The notes: generated by a model from the letters alone, not told the origin. A stretch of DNA of 11,439 nucleotides from Streptosporangiaceae bacterium (GCA_030045295.1 JASIGD010000170.1:1-11439), one strand, 5' to 3'; positions 1-6,971 are shown, counted from the first letter of the stretch. Program-made: numbers and translations.

Positions 1-8
1 CCGTCGGC

Positions 9-81
9 GCCCCCATCGTCTAGCGGCCTAGGACACCGCCCTTTCAAGGCGGCGGCACGGGTTCGAATCCCGTTGGGGGCA
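9..81 (+). tRNA. tRNA-Glu (anticodon TTC)
   Basis: The gene folds as a full cloverleaf. The acceptor arm pairs GCCCCCA (9-15) with TGGGGGC (74-80), and A81 is the discriminator. The anticodon stem CCGCC/GGCGG encloses the loop CTTTCAA, giving anticodon TTC (Glu). The T arm contains GGTTCGAATCC. No 3' CCA is encoded. It is the first of three tRNA genes on the same strand, separated by about 26 and 37 bases, so the three are probably co-transcribed. Confidence 0.95.
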
Positions 82-107
82 CGCGTCGGCTACGGTTGAT
101 GACACGA

Positions 108-182
108 GGTCCTGTAGAGCAGCTTGGAGTGCTCGCCACCCTGTCAAGGTGGAGGTCGCGGGTTCAAATCCCGTCAGGACCG
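108..182 (+). tRNA. tRNA-Asp (anticodon GTC)
   Basis: Acceptor GGTCCTG (108-114) pairs with CAGGACC (175-181), and G182 is the discriminator. The anticodon stem CCACC/GGTGG encloses the loop CTGTCAA, giving anticodon GTC (Asp). The T loop TTCAAAT is flanked by a GCGGG/CCCGT stem. It is the second gene of the Glu-Asp-Phe cluster, an order often seen in actinomycetes. No CCA is encoded. Confidence 0.95.
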
Positions 183-219
183 CGGGCAACCGGGTGAGAT
201 TTCACCGGGTACCTAACCA

Positions 220-293
220 GGTCAGGTAGCTCAGTCGGTATGAGCGTCCGCCTGAAAAGTGGAAGGTCGACAGTTCGATCCTGTCCCTGACCA
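220..293 (+). tRNA. tRNA-Phe (anticodon GAA)
   Basis: Acceptor GGTCAGG (220-226) pairs with CCTGACC (286-292), with discriminator A293. The anticodon loop CTGAAAA gives GAA (Phe); its stem TCCGC/GTGGA contains one G-U pair. The T stem GACAG/CTGTC encloses TTCGATC. It is the third and last tRNA of the cluster. No second copy of its 3' end is present in the window, so nothing here suggests an element integrated at it. Confidence 0.95.
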
Positions 294-323
294 CCTCTGA
301 ACTGGGAAAATGCATCGGCCAAG

Positions 324-339
324 GCCGTCATCTGACGGC
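324..339 (+). terminator. Candidate terminator of the tRNA cluster
   Basis: Inverted repeat GCCGTCA-TC-TGACGGC lies 31 bases after tRNA-Phe and can form a 6-bp stem with an ATCT tetraloop. It overlaps a second small palindrome at 316-327 (CGGCC-AA-GGCCG). There is no T-tract, which is common for high-GC actinobacterial terminators. The rest of 294-433 shows no gene I can support. Confidence 0.45.
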
Positions 340-433
340 AACCCCCTGCTACGTGAAGCGGACGGTCGTGCGTCATCTGCACCAGCTCTTGGCAGCGTTC
401 TTACGGCGCTCAGGCTCGGCGAAAGTCCGCCAG

Positions 434-691
434 TCAGACATGTGACCCTTTAGCCAGTTCGTCGGCCGGCGCGGCGGCTAGCTCGCGCTGCTGCCAGCGG
501 CGCGGGGGCTCTCGGTGGTGCGTCGGAAATGCCGTTGCGAATGCGTACACGGGCGAGTAGCCGGTGCGGGCGGCGATCTCGCCTACGGTCGCGTCCTGGG
601 CGAGAAGCAGGTCGCGGGCCAGAGTCATCCGCCAATCGGCGAAGTACTGCATGGGTGCCTGACCGAGGGGCTGATGGAAGACGCGGGCGGT
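434..691 (-). pseudogene. AraC-family regulator, C-terminal HTH remnant
   Basis: Read on the minus strand, the frame after a TAG at 694-692 gives the end of an AraC-type DNA-binding domain: TARVFHQPLGQAPMQYFADW, then ARDLLLAQ, then the second helix-turn-helix (GEIAARTGYSPVYAFATAF) and a short basic tail. In the family, 'GQAPMQYFADWRM' sits between the two HTH units. The first HTH and the whole N-terminal sensor (cupin-type) domain are missing, because an in-frame stop directly precedes the remnant and what lies before it (PLVPVAGC) is not AraC-like. An ATG at 652 exists but would make only half a domain with no sensor. I infer a truncated, non-functional gene. It lies between the tRNA cluster and the GH3 gene and probably regulates nothing now. 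Confidence 0.75.
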
Positions 692-729
692 CTAGCAGCC
701 CGCCACTGGCACAAGGGGTGCCGGGCTGG

Positions 730-747
730 TGAACGGAGGATCGTTCA
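730..747 (-). terminator. Candidate terminator after the GH3 gene
   Basis: Perfect 6-bp inverted repeat TGAACG-GAGGAT-CGTTCA begins about 15 bases past the GH3 stop codon on the minus strand. The stem is short and has no T-tract, so its terminator role is inferred from position. Confidence 0.4.
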
Positions 748-761
748 GAGAGCGTTCGGCC

Positions 762-2909
762 TTAGCTGCCTTTCATCAGAATGTCGGCGGTCAGCGCCAG
801 GTCGCGTGCCGATCTGCCGACGGCGATCCGATGCGTACCTTCGGTGACGCGCCAGTTGCCGGTGATTCCGTCGGGCCCGTCGAACCGCGCCAGCAGCCGC
901 GGGTCGGCGGTGATGGTTACCCGGCGTGATTCCCCCGGCTGTAGGTCTACCCGCTCGAAGCCGAGCAGGCGCTGGCGTTCCCCGCCCGGGGCGGCGGTCA
1001 GGTAGAGCTGGGGGACATCGGCTCCGGCGCGCCCGCCGGTGTTGGTGACGGTGACGGTGGCGGTCATCGTGTCACCGCCTTCGACCTGCAGATTGCTGTA
1101 GCCGAAGGTGGTGTAGCTCAGGCCGTGCCCGAAGGCGTAGAGCGGCTGCTCGTGTTGCTGGGCGAACCACCGGTAGCCGACCTCGGCGCCTTCGGTGTAC
1201 TCGATGGTGACCGGGGTGCCCCAGGGGGTGCCCAGTCCGGGGAGGTCCGGGCGTGGGGTCTGGGCCAGGCTGGCCGGGAAGGTGACCGGCAGTCGTCCTG
1301 ACGGGTTCACCGCTCCGGTCAGGATCTCGGCGATGGCCTGGCCGCCCGCCTGGCCGGGATACCAGGCCTCGACGATCGCCCGGACCCTGTCGCGCCAGGG
1401 CATGACGATCGGATTGCCGGTCTCCAGCACCACGATCGTGTTGGGGTTCGCCGCCGCGACGGCCTCGATGACGGCATCTTGGCCCCACGGCAGCGACAGG
1501 TCCGGGTCGTCGAAGCCTTCGCTGTCAAGTTTGATGGCGAACACGATGGCGACGTCACAGCGTGCCGCCATGAGCGCCGACTCGGCCGGGCTCATCCCCG
1601 GATCGAACTCGATCTCGGCCCCGGGAAGGAGCTTGCGCAGCTCCGCCAAGGGCGAGGAGGGGAGCAGGAAGAGGTTGCGGCCGACGCCCATGATGCCGGG
1701 GCCGCCCACCTTGATCACCTCGGCGAAGCCGCCCGGAGGTAGCACCGCGCTCGAGCCGCACCCGGTAGGAACGCCGATCTGGGCGTGGCCGCCGATCACC
1801 GCGATCCGCGCCGTGGTGCCGGTGGCCAGCGGCAGCGCGCCGTCGTTCTTGAGCAGCACGATGCCCTGCCGGGCCGTCTCCAAGGCGATCTGGTGGTGCC
1901 CGGCCATGTCCACCTCAGGCGGCGGACCCCAGGCGTCGACACCGACAGCGAACATCGAGCGCAAGATGCGGCGCACCATCTCGGACAGGCGCTCTTTCGG
2001 CAGCTCGCCCTTGGCGTAGGCCTGCTGCAACGGAGCCGTGAACCACTCCTTCTGCCACATCATCACGTCGAGCTGCAGGCCGGATTCCTGGTCCAGCCCC
2101 ATCAGGGCGGCCTCCCAGCCGGGCGTGCCACCCCAGTCCGACATCACCCAGCCCGGGTAGTCCCAGGCGCCCTTGAGCACGCTCTGGATCAGGATGCTGT
2201 TGCCCCCGGCGTACTCGCCGTTGATCTTGTTGTAGCCGGTCATCACCGCGCCGGGCTGGGCGCGCTCGATCGCGATCTCGAACGCCAGCAGGTCCGACTC
2301 GCGGTGCGCGGCCGGGTCGATGACCGCATCCAGCCAGTGCCGGTTGGTCTCGTTGCAGTTCAGCGAGTAGTGCTTGATCGTCGAGATCACGCCCTCGGCC
2401 TGGATCCCGGCGATCGACTCGGCGGCCAGCACCGCGCTCAGCAGCGGATCCTCCGACAGGTACTCGAAGTTCCGCCCGTTCCGTGGGTCGCGGGCCAGGT
2501 TGACCCCGCCCGCCAGCTGCACGTTGAATCCCCGGCTCCGGGCCTCACGGCCGACCATCCCGCCCGACTGGCGCGCCAGCCCCGGGCTGAAGCTCGCCCC
2601 CAAAGCGATCCCGGAGGGCAGCGCGGTGGCGGTGTCGCCGGGCCGGTATCCGGGGTTGGTTACGCCCAGGCTGGCGTCGCTCATCAGCAGCGGGGGAATG
2701 CCCAGCCGCGGCACCCCAGGGACATAGCCCGCGCTCATCGGCACGCCCTGCGGGATACGCCGATCCCGCACCGTCACCACGTCGTTGACTCCCATGACGC
2801 TGACCAGCAACGAGAACCGCTCCTCATCAGTCATCTGCTCCTCGACCGCCCGAGCCCGCGCATCAGCCGACGAACCCAGTGCAACTGCGTCCCCGCCCTC
2901 TCCAGCCAT
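762..2909 (-). CDS. Glycoside hydrolase family 3, beta-glucosidase type
   Basis: This 715-residue protein has full GH3 architecture: an N-terminal TIM-barrel (about 30-320), an alpha/beta sandwich domain (about 345-550) and a C-terminal fibronectin-III-like domain (about 625-700, DVPQLYLTAAP onward). The catalytic nucleophile is Asp258 in VMSDWGG. Substrate-site motifs GRNFEYLSEDP (145-155) and KHY (179-181) are present. Glu464 in DSEGFDDPDLSLP is the expected acid/base region. The family hydrolyses terminal beta-glucosyl or related residues; the exact sugar cannot be read from sequence. There is no signal peptide, so it probably acts in the cytoplasm on imported oligosaccharides or glucosides. 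The ATG at 2909 is preceded by AGGAG six bases upstream and an in-frame TAG at 2915-2913, which fixes the start. It is divergent from a TetR gene that is likely its regulator. Confidence 0.93.
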   Translation of the reverse strand: MAGEGGDAVALGSSADARARAVEEQMTDEERFSLLVSVMGVNDVVTVRDRRIPQGVPMSAGYVPGVPRLGIPPLLMSDASLGVTNPGYRPGDTATALPSGIALGASFSPGLARQSGGMVGREARSRGFNVQLAGGVNLARDPRNGRNFEYLSEDPLLSAVLAAESIAGIQAEGVISTIKHYSLNCNETNRHWLDAVIDPAAHRESDLLAFEIAIERAQPGAVMTGYNKINGEYAGGNSILIQSVLKGAWDYPGWVMSDWGGTPGWEAALMGLDQESGLQLDVMMWQKEWFTAPLQQAYAKGELPKERLSEMVRRILRSMFAVGVDAWGPPPEVDMAGHHQIALETARQGIVLLKNDGALPLATGTTARIAVIGGHAQIGVPTGCGSSAVLPPGGFAEVIKVGGPGIMGVGRNLFLLPSSPLAELRKLLPGAEIEFDPGMSPAESALMAARCDVAIVFAIKLDSEGFDDPDLSLPWGQDAVIEAVAAANPNTIVVLETGNPIVMPWRDRVRAIVEAWYPGQAGGQAIAEILTGAVNPSGRLPVTFPASLAQTPRPDLPGLGTPWGTPVTIEYTEGAEVGYRWFAQQHEQPLYAFGHGLSYTTFGYSNLQVEGGDTMTATVTVTNTGGRAGADVPQLYLTAAPGGERQRLLGFERVDLQPGESRRVTITADPRLLARFDGPDGITGNWRVTEGTHRIAVGRSARDLALTADILMKGS

Positions 2910-2912
2910 CGC

Positions 2913-3125
2913 CTACTCCTTTGCCATCCGAACCAGCGGGCCACCCGCTCGGTGCCTCTGGCCGTGCGAGTTCCAGGACAAGGCCAAACGTCCCCGCCAG
3001 GCGTGGCGGGCGGCGCTATCGGTGTAATCCCCGGTGGCGGCGCGGCCTTCGAGCCAGATGATTTCGGCCGCTTCGTTGCTGGCCACATCATCCTTGCCGG
3101 TAACGGTCATGGATACGCCGGTCAC
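2913..3125 (-). CDS. Possible 70-codon leader ORF upstream of GH3
   Basis: A GTG-initiated ORF of 70 codons runs into the GH3 ribosome-binding site. Its GTG follows GTGGAGG with a four-base spacer, and its TAG (2915-2913) ends one codon before the GH3 ATG in the same frame. The product (starts MTGVSMTVTG, ends LVRMAKE) resembles no family I know and has no obvious domain or signal peptide. It could be a small translationally coupled protein, a leader peptide, a degraded N-terminal extension of GH3, or a chance ORF in GC-rich DNA. Support is the ribosome-binding site and position only. Confidence 0.3.
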   Translation of the reverse strand: MTGVSMTVTGKDDVASNEAAEIIWLEGRAATGDYTDSAARHAWRGRLALSWNSHGQRHRAGGPLVRMAKE

Positions 3126-3163
3126 GTCGCCTCCACGAGACTCACCCTCAGGGCCACAACGAA

Positions 3164-3185
3164 GACTAACCTAGTCACCACTAGG
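3164..3185. promoter_or_regulatory. Compound palindrome, candidate TetR operator
   Basis: The 342-base gap between the divergent GH3 and TetR genes contains two overlapping perfect palindromes: GACTA-ACC-TAGTC (3164-3176) and CCTAGT-CACC-ACTAGG (3170-3185). Together they give three alternating half-sites: ACTA at 3165, TAGT at 3172 and ACTA at 3180. On the minus strand TAGGTT (3173-3168) resembles an actinobacterial -10 (TAGRRT) inside the element, though I see no good -35 at the right distance. Auto-repression plus control of GH3 by the adjacent TetR is inferred from position and symmetry. Confidence 0.55.
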
Positions 3186-3251
3186 AAACAAGGCGAGGGG
3201 CGCAACAAGACAAGACGTGAGGTAGCGTCGTCCCCGTCAGCCCTATAGCGA

Positions 3252-3887
3252 ATGGACACCGTGAGCGGGCCAGAGCCAGACAGTGTCCCGGCCCAGGGCA
3301 GAATGGGCAGGCCACCGAAGACGACCGTCGGTGAGATCGTCGATGCGGCGATCGAACTGTTCGGCTCGCGCGGGTTCAAAGGCACCACGATCGCTGCCAT
3401 TGCCGAACGCGTGGGTCTCACAGACGCGGGCGTCCTGCATCATTTCCCGACAAAATCTGTGTTGATCGAGGCGGCGCTGGAGCGCGGGCTGCTGCTGCAG
3501 ACAACCCGGATGCAGGAACTCCTCGAGCCCGGAGGGCTCGAAGCGATCAGGCGAATGCGGAACTGGGGTTCCATTGTCGAGGAAAGTCCCGAACTGACGA
3601 GCCTCCAGATCGTGATGAGTACCGAGGGGATCGCGTTGGACTCACCGGTACGGGACTACGTTCAGCAGCGATATGCAAATCTGCATGAACTGATCGTCGG
3701 CCTCATTAGGCAGGGTGTCGATCGCGGCGAGATCCGCCCCGGAGTTGATGCCGACTGGGAGGCTTCGGCCCTCATCGCGTACCTAGATGGCATCCGTGTC
3801 CAGTGGTTCTACTCCGACAACCGCCTTTCGCTCATAACGGCTGTGCAGCGCTACTTCGATCTGCTCGTCGAACGGCTCGCCGTTTGA
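3252..3887 (+). CDS. TetR-family transcriptional regulator (GH3-linked)
   Basis: The 211-residue protein has a typical TetR N-terminal DNA-binding domain. VGEIVDAAIELFGSRGFKGT (26-45) is followed by the HTH IAAIAERVGLTDAGVLHHF (47-65) and then FPTKSVLIEAAL. The rest is a helical ligand-binding domain with the ending typical of the family (GVDADWEASALIAYLDGIRV, then QRYFDLLVERL). It is divergent from the GH3 gene across a palindromic element, so it most likely represses GH3 and itself and is released by a sugar or glucoside; the ligand is unknown. The ATG at 3252 lacks a clear ribosome-binding site. The in-frame ATG at 3303 (MGRPPK) follows AGGG and would give a more usual 194-residue protein, so the true start may be there. 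Confidence 0.9.
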   Translation: MDTVSGPEPDSVPAQGRMGRPPKTTVGEIVDAAIELFGSRGFKGTTIAAIAERVGLTDAGVLHHFPTKSVLIEAALERGLLLQTTRMQELLEPGGLEAIRRMRNWGSIVEESPELTSLQIVMSTEGIALDSPVRDYVQQRYANLHELIVGLIRQGVDRGEIRPGVDADWEASALIAYLDGIRVQWFYSDNRLSLITAVQRYFDLLVERLAV

Positions 3888-3932
3888 GTAGCCGCAGACG
3901 CGTTGCCCCGTGTCAGGGCGCTGGCGGACGGG

Positions 3933-3966
3933 TGAGGCCCGGGAAGACGGGTGTTCCCGGGCCTCA
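3933..3966. terminator. Bidirectional terminator between convergent genes
   Basis: A perfect 13-bp inverted repeat, TGAGGCCCGGGAA and TTCCCGGGCCTCA, with an 8-base loop (3946-3953), sits between the stop of the TetR gene (3887) and the stop of the convergent lectin-like gene (3979). Its symmetry suits termination from both sides. It is the strongest hairpin I found in the window. Confidence 0.85.
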
Positions 3967-3978
3967 TGGTGCGGTCGG

Positions 3979-4938
3979 CTAGCTGGCGAGCTTCCAGCCG
4001 GTGAAGGTGGGCGGGTACCCGGCCCAGGCCCCGTTGTTCCGATAGACCCGGCTGTCGGTGCCGAGCCCGAAGGTAAACGTTTCCGTCGCGGACGAGGCCG
4101 CGACCAGGCCCGATGTGAACCGGCCGCCGAACGAATGCCAGCCCGGCGAGCTGGCCAGGAACCGGTGGTAGTAGGCCACGCTGTCGGTGCCGCGGGCGAA
4201 CCCGACAATCGCACCCGGGATCGCGGTCAGTCCCGGGGACGCGGTGGTCAGGCCGCCGACCGGACTGAAAACGGCACCGGGCCCCACCCTTTGCAGGTAC
4301 AGCTCCTTGTTGGTTCCGGTGACCAGCACGTAGATGCTGCCGCCGATGTAGGCCGCAGCCGGGCCGGTAACGCCGTAGAGCTTACCGCCGATGGTGTACC
4401 AGGCGCCCCAGCCGACGGATGTATGGTCAAGCCCCCACACCGCGCCGCCGGCGCCGCGGACGAACACCGAATAGTCCGCGGCGCCGGGGCCCCTGAAAAC
4501 TGCGCCCGGCCTACCGGTGACGACGCCGCCGAGCGACACCCAGCCTGAGCAGCTGGCTGCACCCGGGGTGCAGGTGGTCATCCACAACTCGTGGTCGGTG
4601 CCCTCGCCGAAGACGACCGCCTTCGACCCGGACGCTACTAGTGCCGGTCCGGTGAGGAGGCGCCCGCCAGCCGGGGTGTACACGCCCGTGCGGAGATCAC
4701 GGACCCACACCGATCCGTTCGTTGCGGTGTACGCCATCACTACGTCAGTGCCCACAAAGGCAACGCCGGGCGACATGCCCGCTCTCGGAGGCGCGGCAGA
4801 TGGGGCGGCCGACGCCGACCCGGCCGCGAGAACTGAGGCCATGACCGCAGCCGCCAGCGCGGCCAGGAGGACCCGCGCGCGCAGCGGCCATTTCCGCCGT
4901 GCCTTGGCCCGTGGTGTTACCAGATCGGAAAGCTTCAT
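3979..4938 (-). CDS. Secreted beta-propeller protein, PLL/tectonin-like lectin fold
   Basis: With the ATG at 4938 (AAGGGA five bases upstream) the protein is 319 residues. A longer in-frame start exists at 5055, but it would put 39 non-signal-like residues before the signal peptide. Residues 11-21 are basic, 22-40 hydrophobic, and ASA|AP near 44 is a signal peptidase I site, so it is exported. The mature part is built of repeats of 43-47 residues, each with a core like W-x-S-L/F-G-G, a variable stretch, then VFxRGxD and aromatic residues; GG pairs fall at 91, 137, 184, 228 and 271. This periodicity matches bladed propellers of the PLL/tachylectin type, which bind sugars on surfaces. Two cysteines (123, 130) could form a disulfide. 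No catalytic motif is visible, so sugar binding is inferred from fold only. It appears to be a single-gene unit ending at the shared terminator. Confidence 0.75.
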   Translation of the reverse strand: MKLSDLVTPRAKARRKWPLRARVLLAALAAAVMASVLAAGSASAAPSAAPPRAGMSPGVAFVGTDVVMAYTATNGSVWVRDLRTGVYTPAGGRLLTGPALVASGSKAVVFGEGTDHELWMTTCTPGAASCSGWVSLGGVVTGRPGAVFRGPGAADYSVFVRGAGGAVWGLDHTSVGWGAWYTIGGKLYGVTGPAAAYIGGSIYVLVTGTNKELYLQRVGPGAVFSPVGGLTTASPGLTAIPGAIVGFARGTDSVAYYHRFLASSPGWHSFGGRFTSGLVAASSATETFTFGLGTDSRVYRNNGAWAGYPPTFTGWKLAS

Positions 4939-5142
4939 TAATGTCCCTTTCTTGCCGTCTTGAGGTTTGAGATCGCACATAAGCCCACGGTGTACCTCAC
5001 GGAGCGTGTTAGCAAGACACCCGGCCGTCAAGTGATGGTGACGTCCAAAAATCAACGTGGGACCGTGCGCTCACAGTGCGGCCCGCGGCGGGCCGGCGTG
5101 GCAACGACAAGGCTCGCGATACCGACTTGCAGGCAGCGGCAC

Positions 5143-5499
5143 ATGGTGATGGGCGCGCTCTCGCACGCTCACGCGGATCATATAGGTGGCCTGACCGAGG
5201 AGAACGGGACAGCGCGGCGGCTGCTGCTCCCGAACGCGCGGCACGTCATCGCGCGGGCCGAGTTTGGCTACTGGACCTCTAGCCGGGCCTCGGTTGATCA
5301 CGCCTGGATGGCCGACCTCGCACGCCTCCACCTGCTGCCTGCCGGGCGGGCCGGGATGCTGGACCTGGTGGCGGGCGAGCAGGACATCGCGCCGGGAATC
5401 CGGGTCATTCCGGCTCCCGGCCACACGCCGGGTCACATGGCCGTGTCGATCTCCGCGGATACACAGTAGGCGGTATTCGCGGCGGACGCCGCCCCAGCC
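5143..5499 (+). pseudogene. Metallo-beta-lactamase-fold hydrolase, broken
   Basis: Reading from an ATG at 5143, the frame encodes the central part of an MBL-fold hydrolase. It holds the zinc motif HAHADH (5164-5181) followed by IGGL, then LLLPNARHVIARAEF and the second metal motif PGHTPGH (5416-5436). An in-frame TAG at 5467-5469 then stops it. Past the stop the same frame continues AVFAADA (5470-5490), which looks like the strand carrying the metal-bridging Asp, so a CAG-to-TAG change is the simplest explanation. The N-terminal strands before HAHADH are missing in all frames I checked, and the end after 5499 is not recognisable. The family hydrolyses lactones, thioesters and similar substrates. 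Here I infer an inactive remnant. An alternative is a short expressed fragment, but it lacks a ribosome-binding site. Confidence 0.75.
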
Positions 5500-5760
5500 C
5501 GGCCAGTGGTCTCAATTGGAAGCGATTTGGCAAAGAGCCCGCTGATTCACTGCATCCTGCAGGCCCAGGGACTCCCACTGCGGACCGAAGGTGCGCTTGC
5601 CCTGCTATCGCTGGGTTATGAGCAGAGTGAAGCAAATCTCGGGTATGTCGGTCGGTCTTTGGCGCGCCGCGTGGCGTGGGCGGTTGACTTGCTCAATTCT
5701 CCACCACATGCGTTTCGTCTCGGGCGTTCTACTCGATCCCGCCGCGCCTCGTGCACAAGT
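5500..5760. other. Intergenic stretch without a recognisable gene
   Basis: An open frame runs through from 5506 on the plus strand, but its product has no family resemblance that I can see and no ribosome-binding site. It may include decayed sequence from the MBL-fold gene. I see no repeat, RNA gene or clear promoter here. Confidence 0.5.
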
Positions 5761-5776
5761 CCGTGCACGCGCACGG
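5761..5776 (-). terminator. Candidate terminator after the 59-residue gene
   Basis: Perfect 6-bp stem with a 4-base loop, CCGTGC-ACGC-GCACGG, starts 18 bases beyond the stop of the small gene at 5795-5974 on the minus strand. There is no T-tract; the assignment rests on stem and position. Confidence 0.45.
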
Positions 5777-5794
5777 CATGGCGCTTCCTTGGTG

Positions 5795-5974
5795 TCAGGC
5801 CGCCCGCAGCCGGAGCGATATCCGAACCCGCGACATCAGGGTGAGCGCTGATGCGCCGCGACAACCGCGCTGAGCACGCCGCGCGGCGCGGACCCGGGCG
5901 GTCGTCGCTGCCTGTGCGAGCATTGTCTTCCTTTGCTGGGAGACGATGTCGTAGGCGATACCTTGATACAGCAT
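5795..5974 (-). CDS. Small basic protein of 59 residues, unknown function
   Basis: The ATG at 5974 is preceded by GAGGAGG with a five-base spacer, the best ribosome-binding site in the window. The product begins MLYQGIAYDIVSQQRKTMLA and continues with AQAATTARVRAARRAQRG and an Arg/Ser/Leu-rich tail ending RISLRLRAA. The first half is a predicted amphipathic helix. Actinomycetes often carry short proteins of this style (an aromatic start, then a charged Ala/Arg helix), but I know no assigned function. There is no signal peptide or membrane segment. The gene is hidden inside a much longer open frame that is antisense to the acetyltransferase, and only this 3' part looks coding. It is monocistronic, with a candidate hairpin terminator. 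Confidence 0.65.
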   Translation of the reverse strand: MLYQGIAYDIVSQQRKTMLAQAATTARVRAARRAQRGCRGASALTLMSRVRISLRLRAA

Positions 5975-6292
5975 TGTTGCCTCCTCGCGTCTGCGGGCAC
6001 CTCCGCTATCCGTCGTTAGATAAGACTGGCCTGCGCAGCCGAACTCATCGCCGCCCCGTCTTGGGCCAAGTTCGTGCACGCCCGGGGCTGTGCTGGATGC
6101 GGCTGAGAACACCTGCGAGGTCGTGGGGCGGGGGGTCGGAGGCGGTGATGGTGCGGGGGCTGGCTGCCAGGAGGCGGACACGATCGTGAGACCGGCTTGG
6201 GTGGGGTCGCGTTTGCGGTGGCAGGCAGGCGGGGCGCGCAGGTCGCTTTTGGACGTGCGGGAGGTCAACCGGGCCGGGAAACAGCCCGGAGA
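5975..6292. other. Divergent intergenic region
   Basis: This 318-base gap lies between the minus-strand small gene and the plus-strand acetyltransferase and should hold both promoters. A small dyad TATC-N8-GATA lies near 6008-6025. I cannot assign convincing -35/-10 pairs on either strand, and I see no coding signal. Confidence 0.4.
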
Positions 6293-6922
6293 ATGCGGGT
6301 AACGTGGTGCCCTGTGGCGGGCGTAACGGCACGGCATGCCGTACCGGCAGACGTCGGGGAGCTGGCGCGGGTGCTCGGCCGGGCTTTTTCCGACGACCCG
6401 CCGTTTATCTGGATGCTGCCGGATGAGCCAAGCCGCCAACGACGTGCCCGGGGCTTGTTCACGACGATCCTGCGGTCCCACGCTCTGAAGTACGGCGGCG
6501 TCGAGGTTGCCGTCGACGGCGCCGCTATCGTCGGCGGGGCAGTCTGGCTGCCGCCTGAGCACTGGCTGCCGACCGGCCGCGAGCAGGCACGGGCCCTGCC
6601 GGGCTTTACCCGTGCGCTGGGCGCCAGGCTGGGTCCGGCCAGCGACCTGACCGCCCACATGGCCAAGCACCACCCGCGCGAGCGGCATTGGTACCTGTTT
6701 GCGATCGGCGTGGATCCCGTGCACCAGGGCAAGGGCGTGGGCAGCGTCTTGCTGCGGTCTGGGCTGGCACGGTCCGACGAGGCCGGCCTGCCCGCCTACC
6801 TGGAGTCGTCCAAGCCGGAAACCGTGCCGCTGTATGAGCACTTCGGGTTCGAGGTGACCGAGGTGCTGAACCCGCCTAAGGGCGCGCCCCCGCTGACCGC
6901 CATGTGGCGCCCTGCTCGCTGA
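6293..6922 (+). CDS. GNAT-family N-acetyltransferase
   Basis: With the ATG at 6293 the protein is 209 residues, normal for the family; an in-frame ATG at 6197 would add 32 residues unlike a GNAT start. The N-terminus (TARHAVPADVGELARVLGRAF, 12-32, with DDPPFIWMLPD after it) is the first strand and helix. Motif A, FAIGVDPVHQGKGVGSVLL (136-154), is the acetyl-CoA pyrophosphate loop with Q145-G150. LPAYLESSKPETVPLYEHFGFEV (166-188) is motif B. The pattern resembles puromycin-acetyltransferase-like GNATs, which transfer acetyl from acetyl-CoA to an amine. The substrate is unknown; drug modification is possible but not shown. GGAG lies only two bases before the ATG, which is a poor spacing, so GTG 6314 is an alternative start. 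Confidence 0.9.
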   Translation: MRVTWCPVAGVTARHAVPADVGELARVLGRAFSDDPPFIWMLPDEPSRQRRARGLFTTILRSHALKYGGVEVAVDGAAIVGGAVWLPPEHWLPTGREQARALPGFTRALGARLGPASDLTAHMAKHHPRERHWYLFAIGVDPVHQGKGVGSVLLRSGLARSDEAGLPAYLESSKPETVPLYEHFGFEVTEVLNPPKGAPPLTAMWRPAR

Positions 6923-6971
6923 GCCAGCCGGATGCGCTGGGCGCCGGGCATTTGCATTGGCCCGCATCGGC

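Noticed and set aside
164..382. 72-codon minus-strand ORF over tRNA-Phe
   Set aside because: It is the antisense of tRNA-Phe. The peptide DRTVDLPLFRRTL is a well-known artefact of translating that tRNA backwards.
1785..3248. 487-codon plus-strand ORF
   Set aside because: It is antisense to the GH3 gene, which has complete catalytic motifs; the shadow frame is low-complexity and Arg/Ala/His-rich.
5006..5031. TTGACG/TAACAC as promoter of the lectin-like gene
   Set aside because: The spacer is only 14 bases, too short for a standard sigma-70-type promoter.
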